DNA of 64,000 bases from Durusdinium trenchii (taxonomy: Eukaryota; Sar; Dinophyceae; Suessiales; Symbiodiniaceae): contig CAXAMN010026361.1 of assembly GCA_963970005.1 (NCBI GenBank), positions 1,584,238 to 1,648,237 on the forward strand, given 5' to 3'. Shown here piece by piece: positions 46,771 to 60,424 of this stretch (the first letter of the stretch is position 1; every line of letters starts with the position of its first letter). The position numbers and the translations under genes are program-made. The notes beneath the pieces are model-generated. The model was given only the letters and a program-made list of their open reading frames with translations. It had not been told where the DNA came from and searched no databases.

Positions 46771-47805
46771 GGGGTAAATTGGAATGGATTGAAGTGGTTG
46801 GATCATTCTCACTGGTCACCCAGACACATATGATGGTGCTTTACCGGTTTCTATGTGGTACTTACGGGGCATGTCAAAACGGCGGCGCAGGAATTCAGGC
46901 GGCTCCGCCGAATCAGTGCGATTGGGCGATCGGGAAAGAACAAGCGCCATGGGAGGGAGGGAGGGAAGGGCCTGTTCCAAGACCGTAGAAACGTGAGTGC
47001 AAAAGGGAGGGGCCGGAGGGGCCTGTTTGGGCCAGTGTCCAAAAGAAGAGCCGTCACACCTATTGGGGCCGCTGAGCACCTGGTAGCATTGCAGGACTGC
47101 AGACCTCACATGACCTCACTACTGTCGCTTCTCTGGGTTGATCAAGGTTCAAAAAGAGCTCTGTCAAATTGACATTCATTGACAAAGATCAATGCGCAGG
47201 TTCTTCAGGAGTCTTCAGATCTGACCGGTGCCACCGGGGGTGACTCAGACACACCTGAAAGGGCCTTCCACCGGCCAGTCCCCCCACCCGTCAGGTGGCT
47301 GCCATTTTGGAGGTTGTGCCATGTGTATGTATTCAAGAGCTTTGTCAAATGCAGCTTCCTTCTCAAGTATTTGTAGCTGAAGGGCAGAAAACCCACATCA
47401 TGTGAGGTGTCGTCACAGTCATAGTAAGTGCGCAGGCAACAATACAACATGCTGCAATGTTGCCACAGTAGGTATGCAAGAGCCACAACCAAATACACCA
47501 AATGCAAATACACCAAATGTGAGACTTTGCAGTCCAGCCGTTTTCGATATGACAGGAACACAATGGAACACACCGAACAATCAACGTTCTTGCGACTTGT
47601 CTGGGGTGAGATGTGTGCTACCTGCGGTCCTGCCTGTCAGGGTTTGCTGCGGAAGCGATGACGCAATGCGAGCTTTAACGTCAGACCTGCCTTGCTTACT
47701 CAGAGATTTCGTCGTCAGGGCTTGTACAAATTCAGCAAGCTGAGGAGTTCAAGCTGAGGACCTCATGTTGGAATCCGGTTTGCTGTATTCAATGGGCTTG
47801 GGTGG

Positions 47806-47856
47806 CACTCACTCACTCACTCACTCACTCACTCACTCTCTCTCTCTCTCTCGTGC
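47806..47856. repeat. (ACTC)n then (CT)n microsatellite
   Basis: CACTCACTCACTCAC changing to CTCTCTCTCTC. Simple repeat, non-coding. Confidence 0.95.
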
Positions 47857-48829
47857 TTGACCCATAGTCATGATAAGTCTCACAATTTGAATGGCTTTGG
47901 GGAGGACACTCAGTCAGCTTAGATTTCCCCAACACCAGGCTGCATGTGCTGCCAACCCTCACGCTGGCTTCTGTCTTGAGTTCCAGCAGGCAAGGTCTTA
48001 CAGCGAGTTCTTGTTTGGTTTCAGCACTTTGCTTTTCGGCGATTCACACTGACAACACACACACATATATATATATATACACACACGTGCATATATCATA
48101 TATATATATATACATATAAATATATCATATATATATACAGAGGATACCTATTTTATGCCACCCCAAGGTTCACAATGTCGAATAGACAACACATCAACAT
48201 GTAGGTGAACAGCAGCTTGGGGCTGCATGTCTTAGACTCCACTTGGAGTCGACCAGTGGGTTTCGGAGGCTGGAGAGCTGCGCAAATGATGGATCTGAAG
48301 AGATGGACTGCGACATGAAGGCGGGATCGGCCCAAGTCAGCTGACATGATGGACCGATGTCGATGTTTCAGTGGGACTGATGTCGAGGCCTCACATCGGG
48401 GATGCCTCGTCGAGCAAAGGAAACTGATTCTTTCCTTGGCCCTTTTGCCAATCAGTTTGATTGCTGATGAAAGATCGTCCAGAAAATTGCTAACAAAGCA
48501 ACGCAGTGCATGAACCGCTGAGAGTTTGATCAATGATGGGCTAGGGCCAGGGAGTACGTTCTTAGTTGTGTGGATGAAAGCCAGGAGATACTGAGGAGTT
48601 GGTCGGTATAACAAAGCAAAAAACTCTATATTCAAAGACGATCCTATTTTTCTAACAAGCTTTTGCAGCTAAGAGGATGCCAAGCAACTCCGTGGTCACT
48701 TGTTTGATTTCTTCACATGGGCTGCGCAGATGGTGTTGACAGTGACGCTGGAGCACGGACAGTCTTCGGCTGAGTAGCCGTCGTGCAGTTTGGGAGGTCA
48801 CAGTCCATCGCCACTTTCAGGGAGATTCG

Positions 48830-48980
48830 TTCAGAGTACGGATTTATAATGACTTATCCAGAAGGCCGCCTGAATGCTACCTTTTGCACCCAACTACAGT
48901 TTTCTCAGGAACCGGTATCTCAGGATAGGGAGCAAAGGGCGGCCATAGTCCTTCCTAGTCCTCCCTATCAGAGCTGACGC
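48830..48980 (+). CDS. Weak candidate exon
   Basis: After ACTTTCAG a frame reads EIRSEYGFIMTYPEGRL and continues to TGA at about 48975. It is the only coding-like island between 46800 and 51388. The rest of that stretch shows nothing I can support. Confidence 0.25.
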
Positions 48981-51388
48981 TGAGGCAATCCACCGAGAGC
49001 GCTCAATTCTTGGTACAAGAGGCCGGATGTAGTCTCCCACGATTGGGCGGTTGCACCACTCCAAGTGTTTGCAGTATGACAAGCCCTTGTCTTGAAGGTG
49101 ACAGATGCCGAGAACAATGTCCGTGAGCTGAAGAAGCCTTGGCAGGCCAACTCTTGATAAGATGTTGGAAGTACATGGAAGCGCTTTTTTCCACTATATA
49201 ATATATCCTTCAGAGTGACTATCTCCATTCTTTCCCGTTAAGGCCCACAAAACAGGTTCAGATGAGACTCATGACTCATGTCTTGGCCGCAGCCGCGCTT
49301 GGCCGCAAGTTGTAGGGGCCTAAAGAGTGAATTGCGCCAGCTAGAGGCGGGTATGTGAGGTGGCCTTCGTCTAACTGTGGGGACCGTCTCCAAGAAACCT
49401 CCAACATCCTCATGGGTTGCCCGGCTTGGGATGTTTCCGGGTGTCGCCACGTTCTCTTTTTGTTTGGTGGCCTAGACTTGAAGATGAGGAGGAGTGGTGA
49501 AGGACAGTCAGTCCGACTGTCAGTCAGTGCCTTCATGGAACCGATTTTCTGGTTTGTTTGGACTTGCCACAGCGATGTTTTTCAAATGATAATGTGGGGA
49601 TCCCCAGCTGGACAATTGCCAGCGAACCAACGCTGGTTGGTGGAACCAGGCCCACCTGGGCCTCCATTACCTCAAGTGGAATTTGCAATATGTAATGTTG
49701 TCCAATGTGAAGTCGATATTCAATGTTTTCGAACCAAACTCGATATTTCGGTCGAGTAGCAACTCTCAGGCCATGGCAACCATGGCGTTGCGGGCAGCTC
49801 CAGCTTTGCGGCGGTTGACTTTAAGGCCGTTTTACTGAACGTGGCTTATTTTTCACCCAGACTTGAACGCGTCGCGCTATTGCAATAACGTATCAAATCA
49901 TAGTGCCCTTGGCATCTTGAACCGGTGCGCCCTTTTGGCGCCCTTTGCGCGTTCAAACGGGAGACCAAACGGGAGACTGCGTGGTTCGTGCCACGAAACA
50001 GGGGCGCCCAAGTAGGTTCCGGGTTCTTGTGGCTGGATGATGTCCGATTTTCATGACATGTGTGAGGTTGTTGGGCTCCAAAAAACTCGTTGGGCGGGAT
50101 CCCCGGCAGGACTGTGAGGCCTGGGGCTGTGCCAGTTTGGAGGCACTGGAGGCACTGCGAACGCGGCACCGCTGGTGGCGAACGAGTGATGGAAACAAAG
50201 GCAGAAGGACATGACAATGACAGCTGCAGTTCGGCAAAAAACCATTCAGTTGACGGGCTTTCATTTGGTCAAACCCACCTCAGTCAGGCTTGCAACCAAA
50301 TGCCAGGCTGGAAACGGCTGGAAACTGCAGAGTGCGATTTGTTTGGTCATTCTTCGTGACTGGAATCTAATATGATCCAAGGAGCAGAAGAACAGGAAAC
50401 ACGTTTTCTGTCACTTCAGGTGGAAACTCCTCTGCAGGAATTCCACTGTCATCCTCTGTAGGATTCTATGGAGAACTGGTTGAGGTGATGTCTTCACAGG
50501 CTTGTTACCAACTTTTGTCCTATTTGTGCATGATTGTGTACGTAATTGGCTATATTTCTATATGCTGTACAATTTTTCTTGACTCTTGGTGGACATTCAG
50601 TAGCTTCAATGTGAGACCACGCACTCTTCTCCTGACTTTCAGGACCTGAGTAGCACTAGTGGTGCTCATCCGTGGGGTTTCCATTCTTCGCGCTGCTTTG
50701 CGACCGAGAAGGACTCAGAGGAGTAGCTTGGAGGAACCACGCACCCGTGGAGTAGCTGAGGGGGTGCCACCTCTGCTTTCATCGGTTCTGGGGAGCTTCG
50801 GACTGTTACATTGGACTACTGTACATTGGTGCGAAAGCCGACCACCATGAAAACCAAGTGCTAGCAGGCCCGGAACTGGCTCATTGCCACTCAACCCAGG
50901 AGAGAGAAGCATTTCATGGATTTTCAATGTATTTCCACCACCTTTATTTATGTCCACCAACTGAATGTTTTGGTCCCTCAATGTTTATGTCATCAAAGAG
51001 AATCTCCACGTTTCTCTCCGTCTCGACCGTTTGCGCAACGGCCCAGTTTGCGCATTTCCGAACCTCACTTTCGGGAGTCCAAGAAGGATCCTCCACTGGC
51101 CAAGCCACATCAGGCCAATGCTGAGCCACTCGGTTCAACCGCAAATTGGGCGGTTTCTCCGTGCAAGCTCAGATATTGATCTGATTGGTTGTTGATACTG
51201 CAATCCGTGAGCCCGTGAGCCAAGATTGCAGTGACCAGACTCACATACATACACAGGGTGATTGATCCGGTCCCGCATCTCGACTGTTGGATGACCAGGC
51301 ACCAGTTTCAGGCTGAGAAACGTGCAGACTTGTACCTTTCTGGTGTTGAAGTCTCTTTTTGGCTTTACGCAGGTCGTTTTGATGCCAG

Positions 51389-54300
51389 CTTGTGTCTTTG
51401 AGGTTATCCGTGACCCTCAATCACATTTGGAGCGAGCAAGAGATCCAAGAGCGCTTGGAGAATCTGTACCAGCACCGACCAAAGACTTTGTCGGACAAAA
51501 TCATGCACCGCATCTTGTCTCATCTTTACATATGTGATTTTTATGTTCTGCGGTTTGTTCCTGTCGCGGCAACTGGTTTGGAGCCAAATGATGATTTGCC
51601 ATGATGGTTGAGGAATTATGTGGAGCCTCTACAGGAGCTTCAACTGGGTGACAGGCCGCGCTCACTGAAGCATATTCATCGCTTGGTAAGACCCCCAGTA
51701 CCAAGGGTGGGACAAATATGTCCCAAGCCCAAGCAGTTGCTCTCCCACAAGTGCAGTTCACGTAGCACACATTGGAGCCGTCAAATTCTGCCAGGATTTA
51801 AGCCGGAGAACACTCCAGCGCCTTGGGCCGATCTAGCGAGTAAAGTTCTCAGAGTCTTAGACTGCAATAGCTGAAAAAAGACCTCTTGTTCACCTCTTAG
51901 ACTTCAAAACCACGACCAGTATTACTTTTTCCCTTTCTGCGAAACGCACCAATTTCATCCGATTTTGACCACCATGGGGCACCTGTGGGCACCCATTTCA
52001 CAACGTCAGTGTAATTGCCACATCAACCCGCTGCAGTTCCATGGGGATGTCAGTCTCGGAGGCATGTAGGAGCACCAAAACCACGATATTTATTTTTTAA
52101 AGAAATTGTGGCTTTGTGGAGCCCCCACAAAGGGGGGTTGATTGGAACTTGGATCCATCAGCTCGAAATGACACCTTCCTGGCTGTGAACAACCGACGCA
52201 ACTGCCTGGATAGCGGCCCTTCGCTCATGTGAGACGAACTAAATTTGGTTCGGAACCTTTGAAACTACTTCACACGAACTTCTCATTTGTGCATTTGATA
52301 TAGTATGCAGGTGTGAACAACTTGCATGTCTTCCCCCGCCGGGTCTCACAAAGGCAAGCACGTCTCGACGTGATGAGCTCAATGACTGGGCGCTGAGGTC
52401 AAGGCAGTTGAGTGGCGCTTGATTGTCCTCGAGAGCTTTGCGGGCGTCCCCGGCTTTATGGCGGCGATGTTTAGGCGAATTTCCGGTGCCCGGTTCATGG
52501 GGATAGCAGACGTTGCGTTGCGTTATGTTGCTGTGCGGTGACCCACCCTGATGCAGTGTACAGTAGGTTTTGGGCACGCTGGTAAGAGCATTTCTTTAAG
52601 AAAGAACGATAGGTGTGGAATACGCAGAGTGGAAGGCTAGGGGGTGTTGGGCTGGGGGGGTTCAATCTTTCGTGATCACAAACGGGCTGCGGCTCGCTTT
52701 TCTAGGAAAAAATCACTAACGCTGTGCTGCACTTCCGCAGGCACTTCCGCTGCCTTCGCACTTTGAAGCGCGACCATGGATGGATCCACACTTTGCCATT
52801 TGCCCAAGCTATGGACACCAGGGGTTTAGAAGCATTGGAGGACAAGAGTAGTTTGGCCAGGCAGCTTTTTGCCAAATGCGGCGGCTGTTTGAGAACTTAT
52901 TCGTCATTTCTGCGGTTTTTTGGATTTGTGACTGCTTGAGTGCGGATCCGATAGTGGTCATTCCTGCTGGTTGTGCTGCAGCGCCTCTGATGTGTTCTTC
53001 GTGTTGCTCTGGGTTGTCAGCCGTATCTCATTCATCAGACATGGTTGAAATGGTTGTGATATATTTTTCTCTACAGGTTAGAGGAGGCTGAGAATGAGCG
53101 GATGCACTTGCTTGTTTGCATGAAGATGTTCAAGGCAGGGACCATACAGGACTGCATTCATGTTTTTCTTCTTCATTTTTTGGTTACGGAGGTCTTAGGC
53201 TCTTGGACCACCAGAGGGTTGAAGGATGAGGATTGGCCCCACAAAGCGAAACAGAGCTGAAGAAGGATCAGAAGGCGTGCTTGTGATGATCTTGCCGAGA
53301 GCAAGAAGATGAAGCATATCAAGTCAAGAATATATCAAGTCATGAAGCTCAACAACAATGAAGTTGGCTTAGACTCGAGGGTGTATCTGCGAAGAATCTA
53401 TATATCCTCGAGTCCTTTGCCGGTCTCTTCAGTGGAGATTTACCATGCAAAAGTGGTCTTTTGAGAGCCTCGCTGCCAGGCTGGCTTTGTTACACGTTGC
53501 TTGGTGGGAGCTCTCAGAAGAATCTGTTTTGCAGGGATGTCGGTAGGCCTCCAGGTGGTACCCAGATTGGTATGTCGGGTCTTTTGCAAGATATATTTTT
53601 TGATCCGATTGAGCCCCTCCCACCCAACCAGCTCTACCGGTCAGTTTGTTTGCTTTTCTATACCTCTTGACCCATTGTCTTCTCCTTGCAGCGCATGGGC
53701 GCCGTTCCCGTTCCCATCCAGGTCATGGCGGCACAAGTCTTCATGACGCCATTCCTGGCAGCGGTTTATGTGGTGAATCCAGGCGGACAGTCCCCGAACG
53801 GTCTGACGACACGAGTGAAGGCGTCGTGGTCCGCACGGGACTGGATGGTCTTGGTGTTGGAAATCTATGGAACTCCCAATTTTTGGTAGCTGGTTTGTGG
53901 ATTTATAGAGCTGGAGATAGACGATCCTTCTCACTCAGACATGTGCCTGACCTTTGTTTCCCAAATCCGACCTGACAGGTGCTGTCCATCGCTTTGTTGG
54001 CTACCTTGCCGCTTGGTGATGGATGGAGGGGATCCAACCCGAATTCCAAAAAGACATCAACAGCATGAACTATAGCTTTATAAAATCTTTCATTGGAGAG
54101 CCTGTTTTCACAATTAAAACAAGTCAAGGATTTAATCAAGGAATATGAAAGATTTTTATAACTATAGCTGCATTCATTTTGGGCTTCTCTGATTGGCTTC
54201 CAGCTGAAACCGAGGAAGAGACCGCTTGCCTGACCTATGCCAACATCATCCACCAGGTTGAGACTCCAGGTGGACCAAGATCTGACCCCTTCCAAACTGG

Positions 54301-55458
54301 ACGCGAAAACTGGACAGATGAGTTTGATGAGTTTGATGAGTTTGATGGCCCGAGTTCGGGGTTCAGTTTGCTGGTTGTCAGCTGATTTGCTTGGGGTCTT
54401 CATCTGTCCATCCATCGACATATTCGACATGCCAGGCACTCCACTCCATGACGCTTGGTCACAACTTCGAGCTCCCGGCCTAGCCATTGCCTACTGGAAG
54501 CTCTCAGAGGAGCTGCGTACGTCCGGGTACGGTTTTGGAAGAGTCGGACACCACTGAGATCTACTGAGCTGAGAGGAAGGGTGAATCAAAGAAGACATGA
54601 GCTAACCTTGTGAATCAGAATCATTTGTCTAACAATGATGTTCACATGAGCTAACATGAGCTAACATCTTAGACAAAGCTCACTTTGTCTAACGTGTCAT
54701 GTTTGCATCCGCCAAGACTGCTCGCCCAATATGAGCTCCGTCTCAGGAGGCCATGTGGATCGATGCTCTCAAGTGCATGTTCGCCGATGAGAGCGCCGAA
54801 GCGGCGGAACCACGGGGCGGAACCACGGGCCCCGGCGAAGGAAGGAGAACGAAACAGTACATGGACTTCGTATTATATTATGCATGCAGCTTCTTTCCGG
54901 GCTTCGCGTTTCATGCAAGAGGGATCGGGATCCTTGCATTTTCCATGTACAGTATTGTTTTCCTGATTTGTATTCATCGCCGCTAGGCGTTTAACATTGA
55001 GCCAGAGAGCCTACAAATTCTTTTGTGATGTGTAGAATGAGCAACTCGCGGACTCACGGAGAGCTGTCCAACAGATGGAAGCCATGTGTGCAATTTTGTT
55101 GCACTGGATCGCCCTGTGACATCGTGATTTTGTTGCTCGATCGAAGTGACTCCAAGGGATTTGAAGTTTGTCATAAGAGCAGATGCGATCTGCCTGAGAA
55201 TAGCGCAGTGACGTTGGTGATTTTTCGAACATCACATCCCTGGCATTTGGTATGGACACCAGCCTGCCATCAAAGCTTTCTTCATCTTTCTTCAAAGGTT
55301 CAGCCTGCCGGGACCTTTTTTACCTAGGCAACCATCGTGACGTGAACCACACCTTTGCCACCATGAACACTGATGCAGGGCGCTCAGAATGGAGCCTCTT
55401 TAGTGTCCACGCAAAAAGCACCACCTCCGAGGCGGTTCGTCGTGCTAAGCTGCAGTGA
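51389..55458 (+). CDS. AOX: Alternative oxidase (mitochondrial ubiquinol oxidase), at least 12 exons
   Basis: Inner-membrane di-iron oxidase that passes electrons from ubiquinol to O2 without proton pumping. Exons: 51389 to about 51535, 51635-51654 (20 bp), 51795-51839, 52408-52474, 52741-52794, 53077-53134, 53692-53782, 53979-54007 (29 bp), 54215-54269, 54436-54509, 54747-54792, 55328-55458. Iron ligands: Glu of VLESFAGVPG, Glu and His of LEEAENERMH, Glu of YLEETA, Glu and His of ADESNHRDVNH. Other AOX blocks: RTLKRDHGWIHTL, HRFVGYL, TYANIIHQVETPG, LHDAW, PGLAIAYWKL. Phases match at every join after the first. Donors are GC at seven sites, GT at two and GA at one. The C-terminus after NHTFATM runs 30 residues further. 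The targeting exon upstream was not found. Confidence 0.94.
52408..52794 (+). CDS. AOX: AOX exons with first iron ligand and GWIHTL block
   Basis: 52408-52474 encodes EWRLIVLESFAGVPGFMAAM, the hydrophobic helix with the first iron-binding Glu. It ends at a GC donor in phase 2 and joins exon 52741-52794 (HFRCLRTLKRDHGWIHTL). The acceptor of the second lies in a direct repeat of CACTTCCGC (52730-52738 and 52742-52750). Confidence 0.93.
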
Positions 55459-55473
55459 TTTTCGGACCGGAAA

Positions 55474-55506
55474 CCACACCTCCTAGTGGGAGGTGTGGGG
55501 AATAAA
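55474..55506 (+). terminator. 3' hairpin and AATAAA downstream of AOX
   Basis: CCACACCTCC...GGAGGTGTGG (55474-55498) forms a perfect 10-bp stem with a 5-base loop, 15 bases after the AOX stop. AATAAA follows at 55501-55506. This would suit a 3'-UTR processing signal, though dinoflagellate polyadenylation does not usually rely on AATAAA. Confidence 0.4.
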
Positions 55507-58500
55507 TCAGAACATATTTAGTATTTGCTAAGCCTCTTTGGTTGTTTTCTTTCATTTTCTTTCATTACTACACCAGAAAAACTCTTGCTTTTGGTGATAT
55601 ACATTCCTGATGTCAACGTATCATGAGATCTTCCACCCTGATTTATCATTCGGCATGCAGGTCCAGCCCTTGGTGTGACTAGGTTTGCTTCACTCAACAT
55701 ATTTTGCAACAATTTAGTAGGTTAGATTAAGGTGCCGTACAACCAAACGTCCCTTCCGTGTTTTTGCTGGCCCACATTTTTAGCCACCCTGCAATCACAT
55801 TTGATACCGACTTGCTCCGACCTTTTTGTCCTTGGACCCTCAGCTTGAGAGGATCCCAACCCCTTCGTGAGCAAGCACCGTGCGGACGCGGATATGGCCT
55901 GGCACTACGATCATGATGGCATTTGTGCAGATGTAGGCAGGACTCGGATCCTCTTTTGACAGATCCATTGTTCGTGGATGTAGGCAGAATCATATTTTAT
56001 TCCTTGGGTGACTATTTTGCACAACCGTTTCGTTCGGACTTGGCACCATGAGTTTCCCGTTCGGACAGGAGTGGGCACGGAGAGGGGAGACATGGGGCAG
56101 GTCGCAGGGGAGACAGTCACAGGATTTCGAGCAGGCTCAGCTGAAGAGCTCCACGGATGTCAAGCTTATTTCGGCTGTTCGCTCTGTCATCATTGATGCG
56201 AGCTCGCCAGACATCTCATTCGATGGGATGTCTGTCATTCGCTGTGTTTCACCATGCCGATGTTCCAGGTTGCCACAAGACCTTGCAAGTGAAGGATCCA
56301 AAGAAGTGAGCGTAGTTGCCTTAGCCTCAAGTGCTGTTGAGTGCGGCAGTGAAAACAGACTGATAGCTTAGCTTTGGGACAAGAAACAACCTCCGGAGAA
56401 ATTTACATTTTGAAGGTGACTGGTCGTGATTCACTTGTAACTTTCCACACATTGGCCATTCAAAGGCACTGATGGTGTATATTTGGCGATATTTGCGCAG
56501 GTAATTAGCCACCATGATTCTTCTCTTCGAGAATGTGCTTCTGAGGTTGGATGTGTTTCATCATTCTGGTTTCGGCTTGTGTGACTGCCATCAAAGACGC
56601 GGATGTGGCAGCATCAATTCCTCCAAGCTCATACATTCAACAACAATACCCCTTGAATTTTTGAAGCACACAACAGAGCTGGTTCCATCACAGCAAGTGG
56701 CTGCATGAATGCTGAAAAGTTTGACTTGCCTGTAGTCTCTCGTTTGTTGAGTGGCCGGTAGATTTCTCAAACGCAGGATGTCCACGTAGAGTCTGTTTTG
56801 GATGTGCTTTTAAGCTGCATTGATGCTGCCTACGTGTGTTAGCGGATGCATCCAATTCGAATCGCGGTGGGCTACTGTGTGAAGAGCCCGCATTCGGATT
56901 GGGCTCCGTGCACCAATTCCCCTGAGCCTAGACAAAGGCATGGCTATTGCATGTTGTACAGCACCTTTCTTTTGCCTCCTGTGCCTGCATGATGTGGGCG
57001 GCCCAAATCCAGCCTTTGGGACCGGCGATCTCGCTGTGACAAGTAGCATCATTCCATTCATCACATGTTTTTTCTATGCGGCCGTTTCCCAAAAAGCTGC
57101 ATATGCGTCGAGGCAGTCGACCGTATACTCCGATATGAAGCAACAATTCAACTCCTTTGCCGTTGCCCGGATGTGCATCTGACGCAACATACAAGGCATA
57201 CAAGCGCTTCATATGACGCCTGTAAGCGACAGCCTTCAGTGAGGGGGGCTCACCAATGCAGGGGCACAGGTTGGCGACCAGTGGCATGCAATGTGCCTGT
57301 GAGGGACAGAGAAAAGACTTGGTGGTTGACAACCTTGCTTGACCTTTGTGAATTCCCAGGGACACTCAAATTTCCAGGCTTTTCCCCTTCATGACGCCTG
57401 CTTGTATACAAGAGACCCTCAAAGGACTCAACGACTCACACACACAGGTATAAATATATACATACACACATGATTGTACATGTAAATACACACCAAACAA
57501 TCAAACGAACAAACCAACCCACTGTGGCACTGAGATTCTCACGTGGTCGGCTGTGGTGGGATTTCCTTTGCTTGGTGTCAGGTCAGTTGGGAGAAGAGCC
57601 GGGCCTTTTGGCGCTACCCCTTGAGGCTGATCCGAGTTAGGGATCTCACGTTCGCTGGGGAAGGAACCCCAGCGCCGCTTTGCAAAGATGGGCAAGGCTT
57701 CGATAGTTATAGTTGCAGTTACAAGGTATAGTTACATAATGTTACACTGACAGTTAAAGTTACCGGTGAATGTGTAGTAATTATCACGAACAGCGCAAAG
57801 GGAGAAAGGGCCCGTGATCCGCTCGACGTTGGCGCTGAAAAAGAGTGCTCAGAGCCAACCTTGTGGAGAAGTGAACAAGATCCTAGATAGGAGGTCAGTG
57901 ACAAGCAGTTGAAGTGCCGAATCATAGTCACAGCTGTTTGAGATGGGTGTGCATTTTCACTAGGAAAACATCCGGCCGATTCCTTTGATTTCGAGCAGAA
58001 ATGGACCAATGCTCCAGTTTCGTGGAGCGTTAGCCCCTTCAGGTATGTCCAGGATGTCAACAGCAAGCCGCGGGAAGGGATCAAGCAGGTGCAATGGGGA
58101 GTCGAAAGTCAGAAGCCCTGGAATGGCTGCAAAGTCACCAGCCTGACCGCTGGATTTGGTGTTGCACGTGCACTACGTGGCTTTTGCTGGCATGTTGGGG
58201 GGGGCAATTCTCCTGCTCATGCATATCTCAGATGTGATCAGATCGATGCAACCGGGGCTTGGGGAGGAGGCTGATTGACACAGCCACCGCTGCGAAAGCA
58301 GGTGGCCTGGTTGACCTGCAATGACAATCCTCTTGCGACAGCTGAGGTGCCAGTCATTCAGTCCTTGAGCATATGGAGCTGATGAAGCTGTCAACTTCAG
58401 GTAGCGTAAACATATGTAACAAATCAGGTACAGTACAAGTTTCCCAAACCTCGACGCGCATACTCATCAGTAATGTTCTGTTTCAGATTGGCAGCCCTTC

Positions 58501-59573
58501 CATCCAGGGCTTTTTGCTGCAACTTTTAGCAGCTTGGAGGTGACTTGCTTGGCACCCAATCTTTGGGTGAACGTCTGTTCACCTGGGACGAGATCTGCGA
58601 CCCCACGAAAGAGCTTCTGGATCTCAGATGCGGAATCTTGATCCCAACATGTGCTGGAAACATTATCATCAGCATCAGTTTATCGTTGGCTATGGACCAT
58701 GGATAGAAATCGCACATGCTAGCCAGCTGTTGCCGCCGCTAGCATGATACTGTAGCCAACCAGTACAGTACAGCTCAAACCTTTTGCCGTTTACCCTGCA
58801 TTTTGACGTTTTGCACGCTTGAACCGATTCCCTTCCTTGCTTCCAATGGCTACACAGCTGCAGCTTTGCTACGGGAAGGTGGGCCTCTGGGTGGAGAAAC
58901 TCCGTGGAGAAACTGCATGCAGGACTCATCGGAGAGTTTCTTTGGATCTTTCGGTGTTCTGAGACTTTGGTGCACCAGTTGCACGAGCTGGCATCCCAAA
59001 TCCCCGGAGCTGGCATTCAATCCAAACTTGCAAACAGAAATGGCGGAGTACCTTTGATCACGTGTGGAACCTCGTCCCTTTGGGACAGACATTCGCTTTG
59101 AGAACCTTTAGCCAATCCTTTCGGTTTTCCTGATGTTTCCCACCACACCCTTATCCACCAATACTCAATACATGTGTCTCTTGACTCTTGCTGCATGCGT
59201 GGTCCCTTAGGAAATTAATTGATAGGTGGGGACACTCTATGAAATAATTTTTGTGAATTAATATTATCCAGAAATTAATTGGCAGGCATGTATAAGGTGG
59301 GTCCCAATTATTTTTTAAGCTTTTACTCACACCACCTGGATTAATTACTTGGTGTCGGGGAGGGTATGCTACATAAACCACCCCAAAATAATTTCCTAAT
59401 ACAGTGGGGGTGGAGAAGAGAACACACCTTCAATTAATTTGGAAAAACACAATCAACTTAGAAGAATTGGAGGATGTCAGACAAAAAACATGACGTGAAT
59501 TGACAGTTGTCCGCTCCGCAGTCAGCTTCACATTTCTCCGCAGCCAGCAGATCAAGAGCGAACATATGCAAAC
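55507..59573. other. No confident gene
   Basis: Only short frames on both strands. The best is LKSSTDVKLISAVRSVIIDA (about 56139-56260, +), and a hydrophobic frame lies at 56940-57182. Neither has recognisable motifs or a clear exon pattern. A GT-rich and (CA)n patch lies at 57435-57490. Confidence 0.5.
59210..59400. repeat. Dispersed AATTAATT / TTTGGGGTGG repeat family, first cluster
   Basis: GGAAATTAATTG(A/G) at 59211 and 59271, and an inverted copy CCACCCCAAAATAATTTCC at 59380-59398. Related copies lie at 60681, 60768, 63096, 63206, 63530, 63682 and 63875. Confidence 0.6.
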
Positions 59574-59624
59574 ATGGCTGAAGAAAACACAGCCAAAGAA
59601 CCATGTCCGCCGGAGTTTTGCCAA
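59574..59624 (+). CDS. Candidate first exon
   Basis: ATG followed by 16 codons (MAEENTAKEPCPPEFCQ), ending exactly at a strong GTGAGT donor. Downstream exons were not identified. Confidence 0.35.
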
Positions 59625-60298
59625 GTGAGTGGATGTGACTTGGATTCAAGATCGTTCAAGTGGAGTTTCGGGAGAAGAAAATGTCAAAGACTTTCAAGCA
59701 TGTAAAACTTTTCAGATCTTTTCAGACGGCAAAAGCTTCACAAATGTTCAGCTTTTTTGGTAAAGACTTTTTAACACTGCAAGATTTCAACATATTGATG
59801 CTCATGTTCAGGTCCTGGCAAACTGCGGCCCGCTGAGTGGAACGAGAAGTACCATGTTTGGATTTGCAAATGTGAAGCATGGTCCGCAGTGATTGAACTG
59901 ATTAATTGGCGGGCGACACTATTTTTTGTACTTTTACAGCACGAGCACCAACCATCCCCAATCTGTGCCAACCAAAGATCAGCCCAGGACAATGACACTG
60001 TCACCCAGGAAGGTCACAAACGTGCGTCGCACCACATTGCGATCAAGAAACTTTACTGAAAATGATTGCTTCTTTTCGTTGTTGTGTTGTCTCTGTGGAA
60101 TTGCATGAATTTTTTGGTAGATGTTTTATGATGTTTTGGAATGTTTTGGAGAGAGACGGAGTGAGGCAAACGTATGGATGGTTGACCTCCACATGCCTGT
60201 CGAAGACGATGAAGTCGCTGAGTGCTTCTGGGCTTGTCATATCTTGTCATCGCAAAACAAAAGCAAGTGGGTGCTCTAATGAGATGAAAAACCATTAA

Positions 60299-60424
60299 CA
60301 TGTCCCAAAAACCTGCCCCCGGACTTTGCTTCCCCGACTTTGCTTACACCGAGGAGAGCCAAGTGAAAGCTGCAGAGCCGGCAAAGAGGATGAAGGTAGA
60401 GGCTGCTGACCCAAATGCACCTTG
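60299..60424 (+). CDS. Small candidate ORF or first exon
   Basis: ATG TCC CAA...TGA, 41 codons, containing PDFAYTEESQVKAAEPAK and RMKVEAADP. An internal AAG|GTAGAG could be a donor. The Ala/Glu/Lys bias looks coding. No homology recognised. Confidence 0.35.

Noticed and set aside
48153-48635. 160-codon - strand frame
   Set aside because: No motif, no exon signals and all supported genes are on +; it may be a repeat remnant, but I could not support it as a gene.
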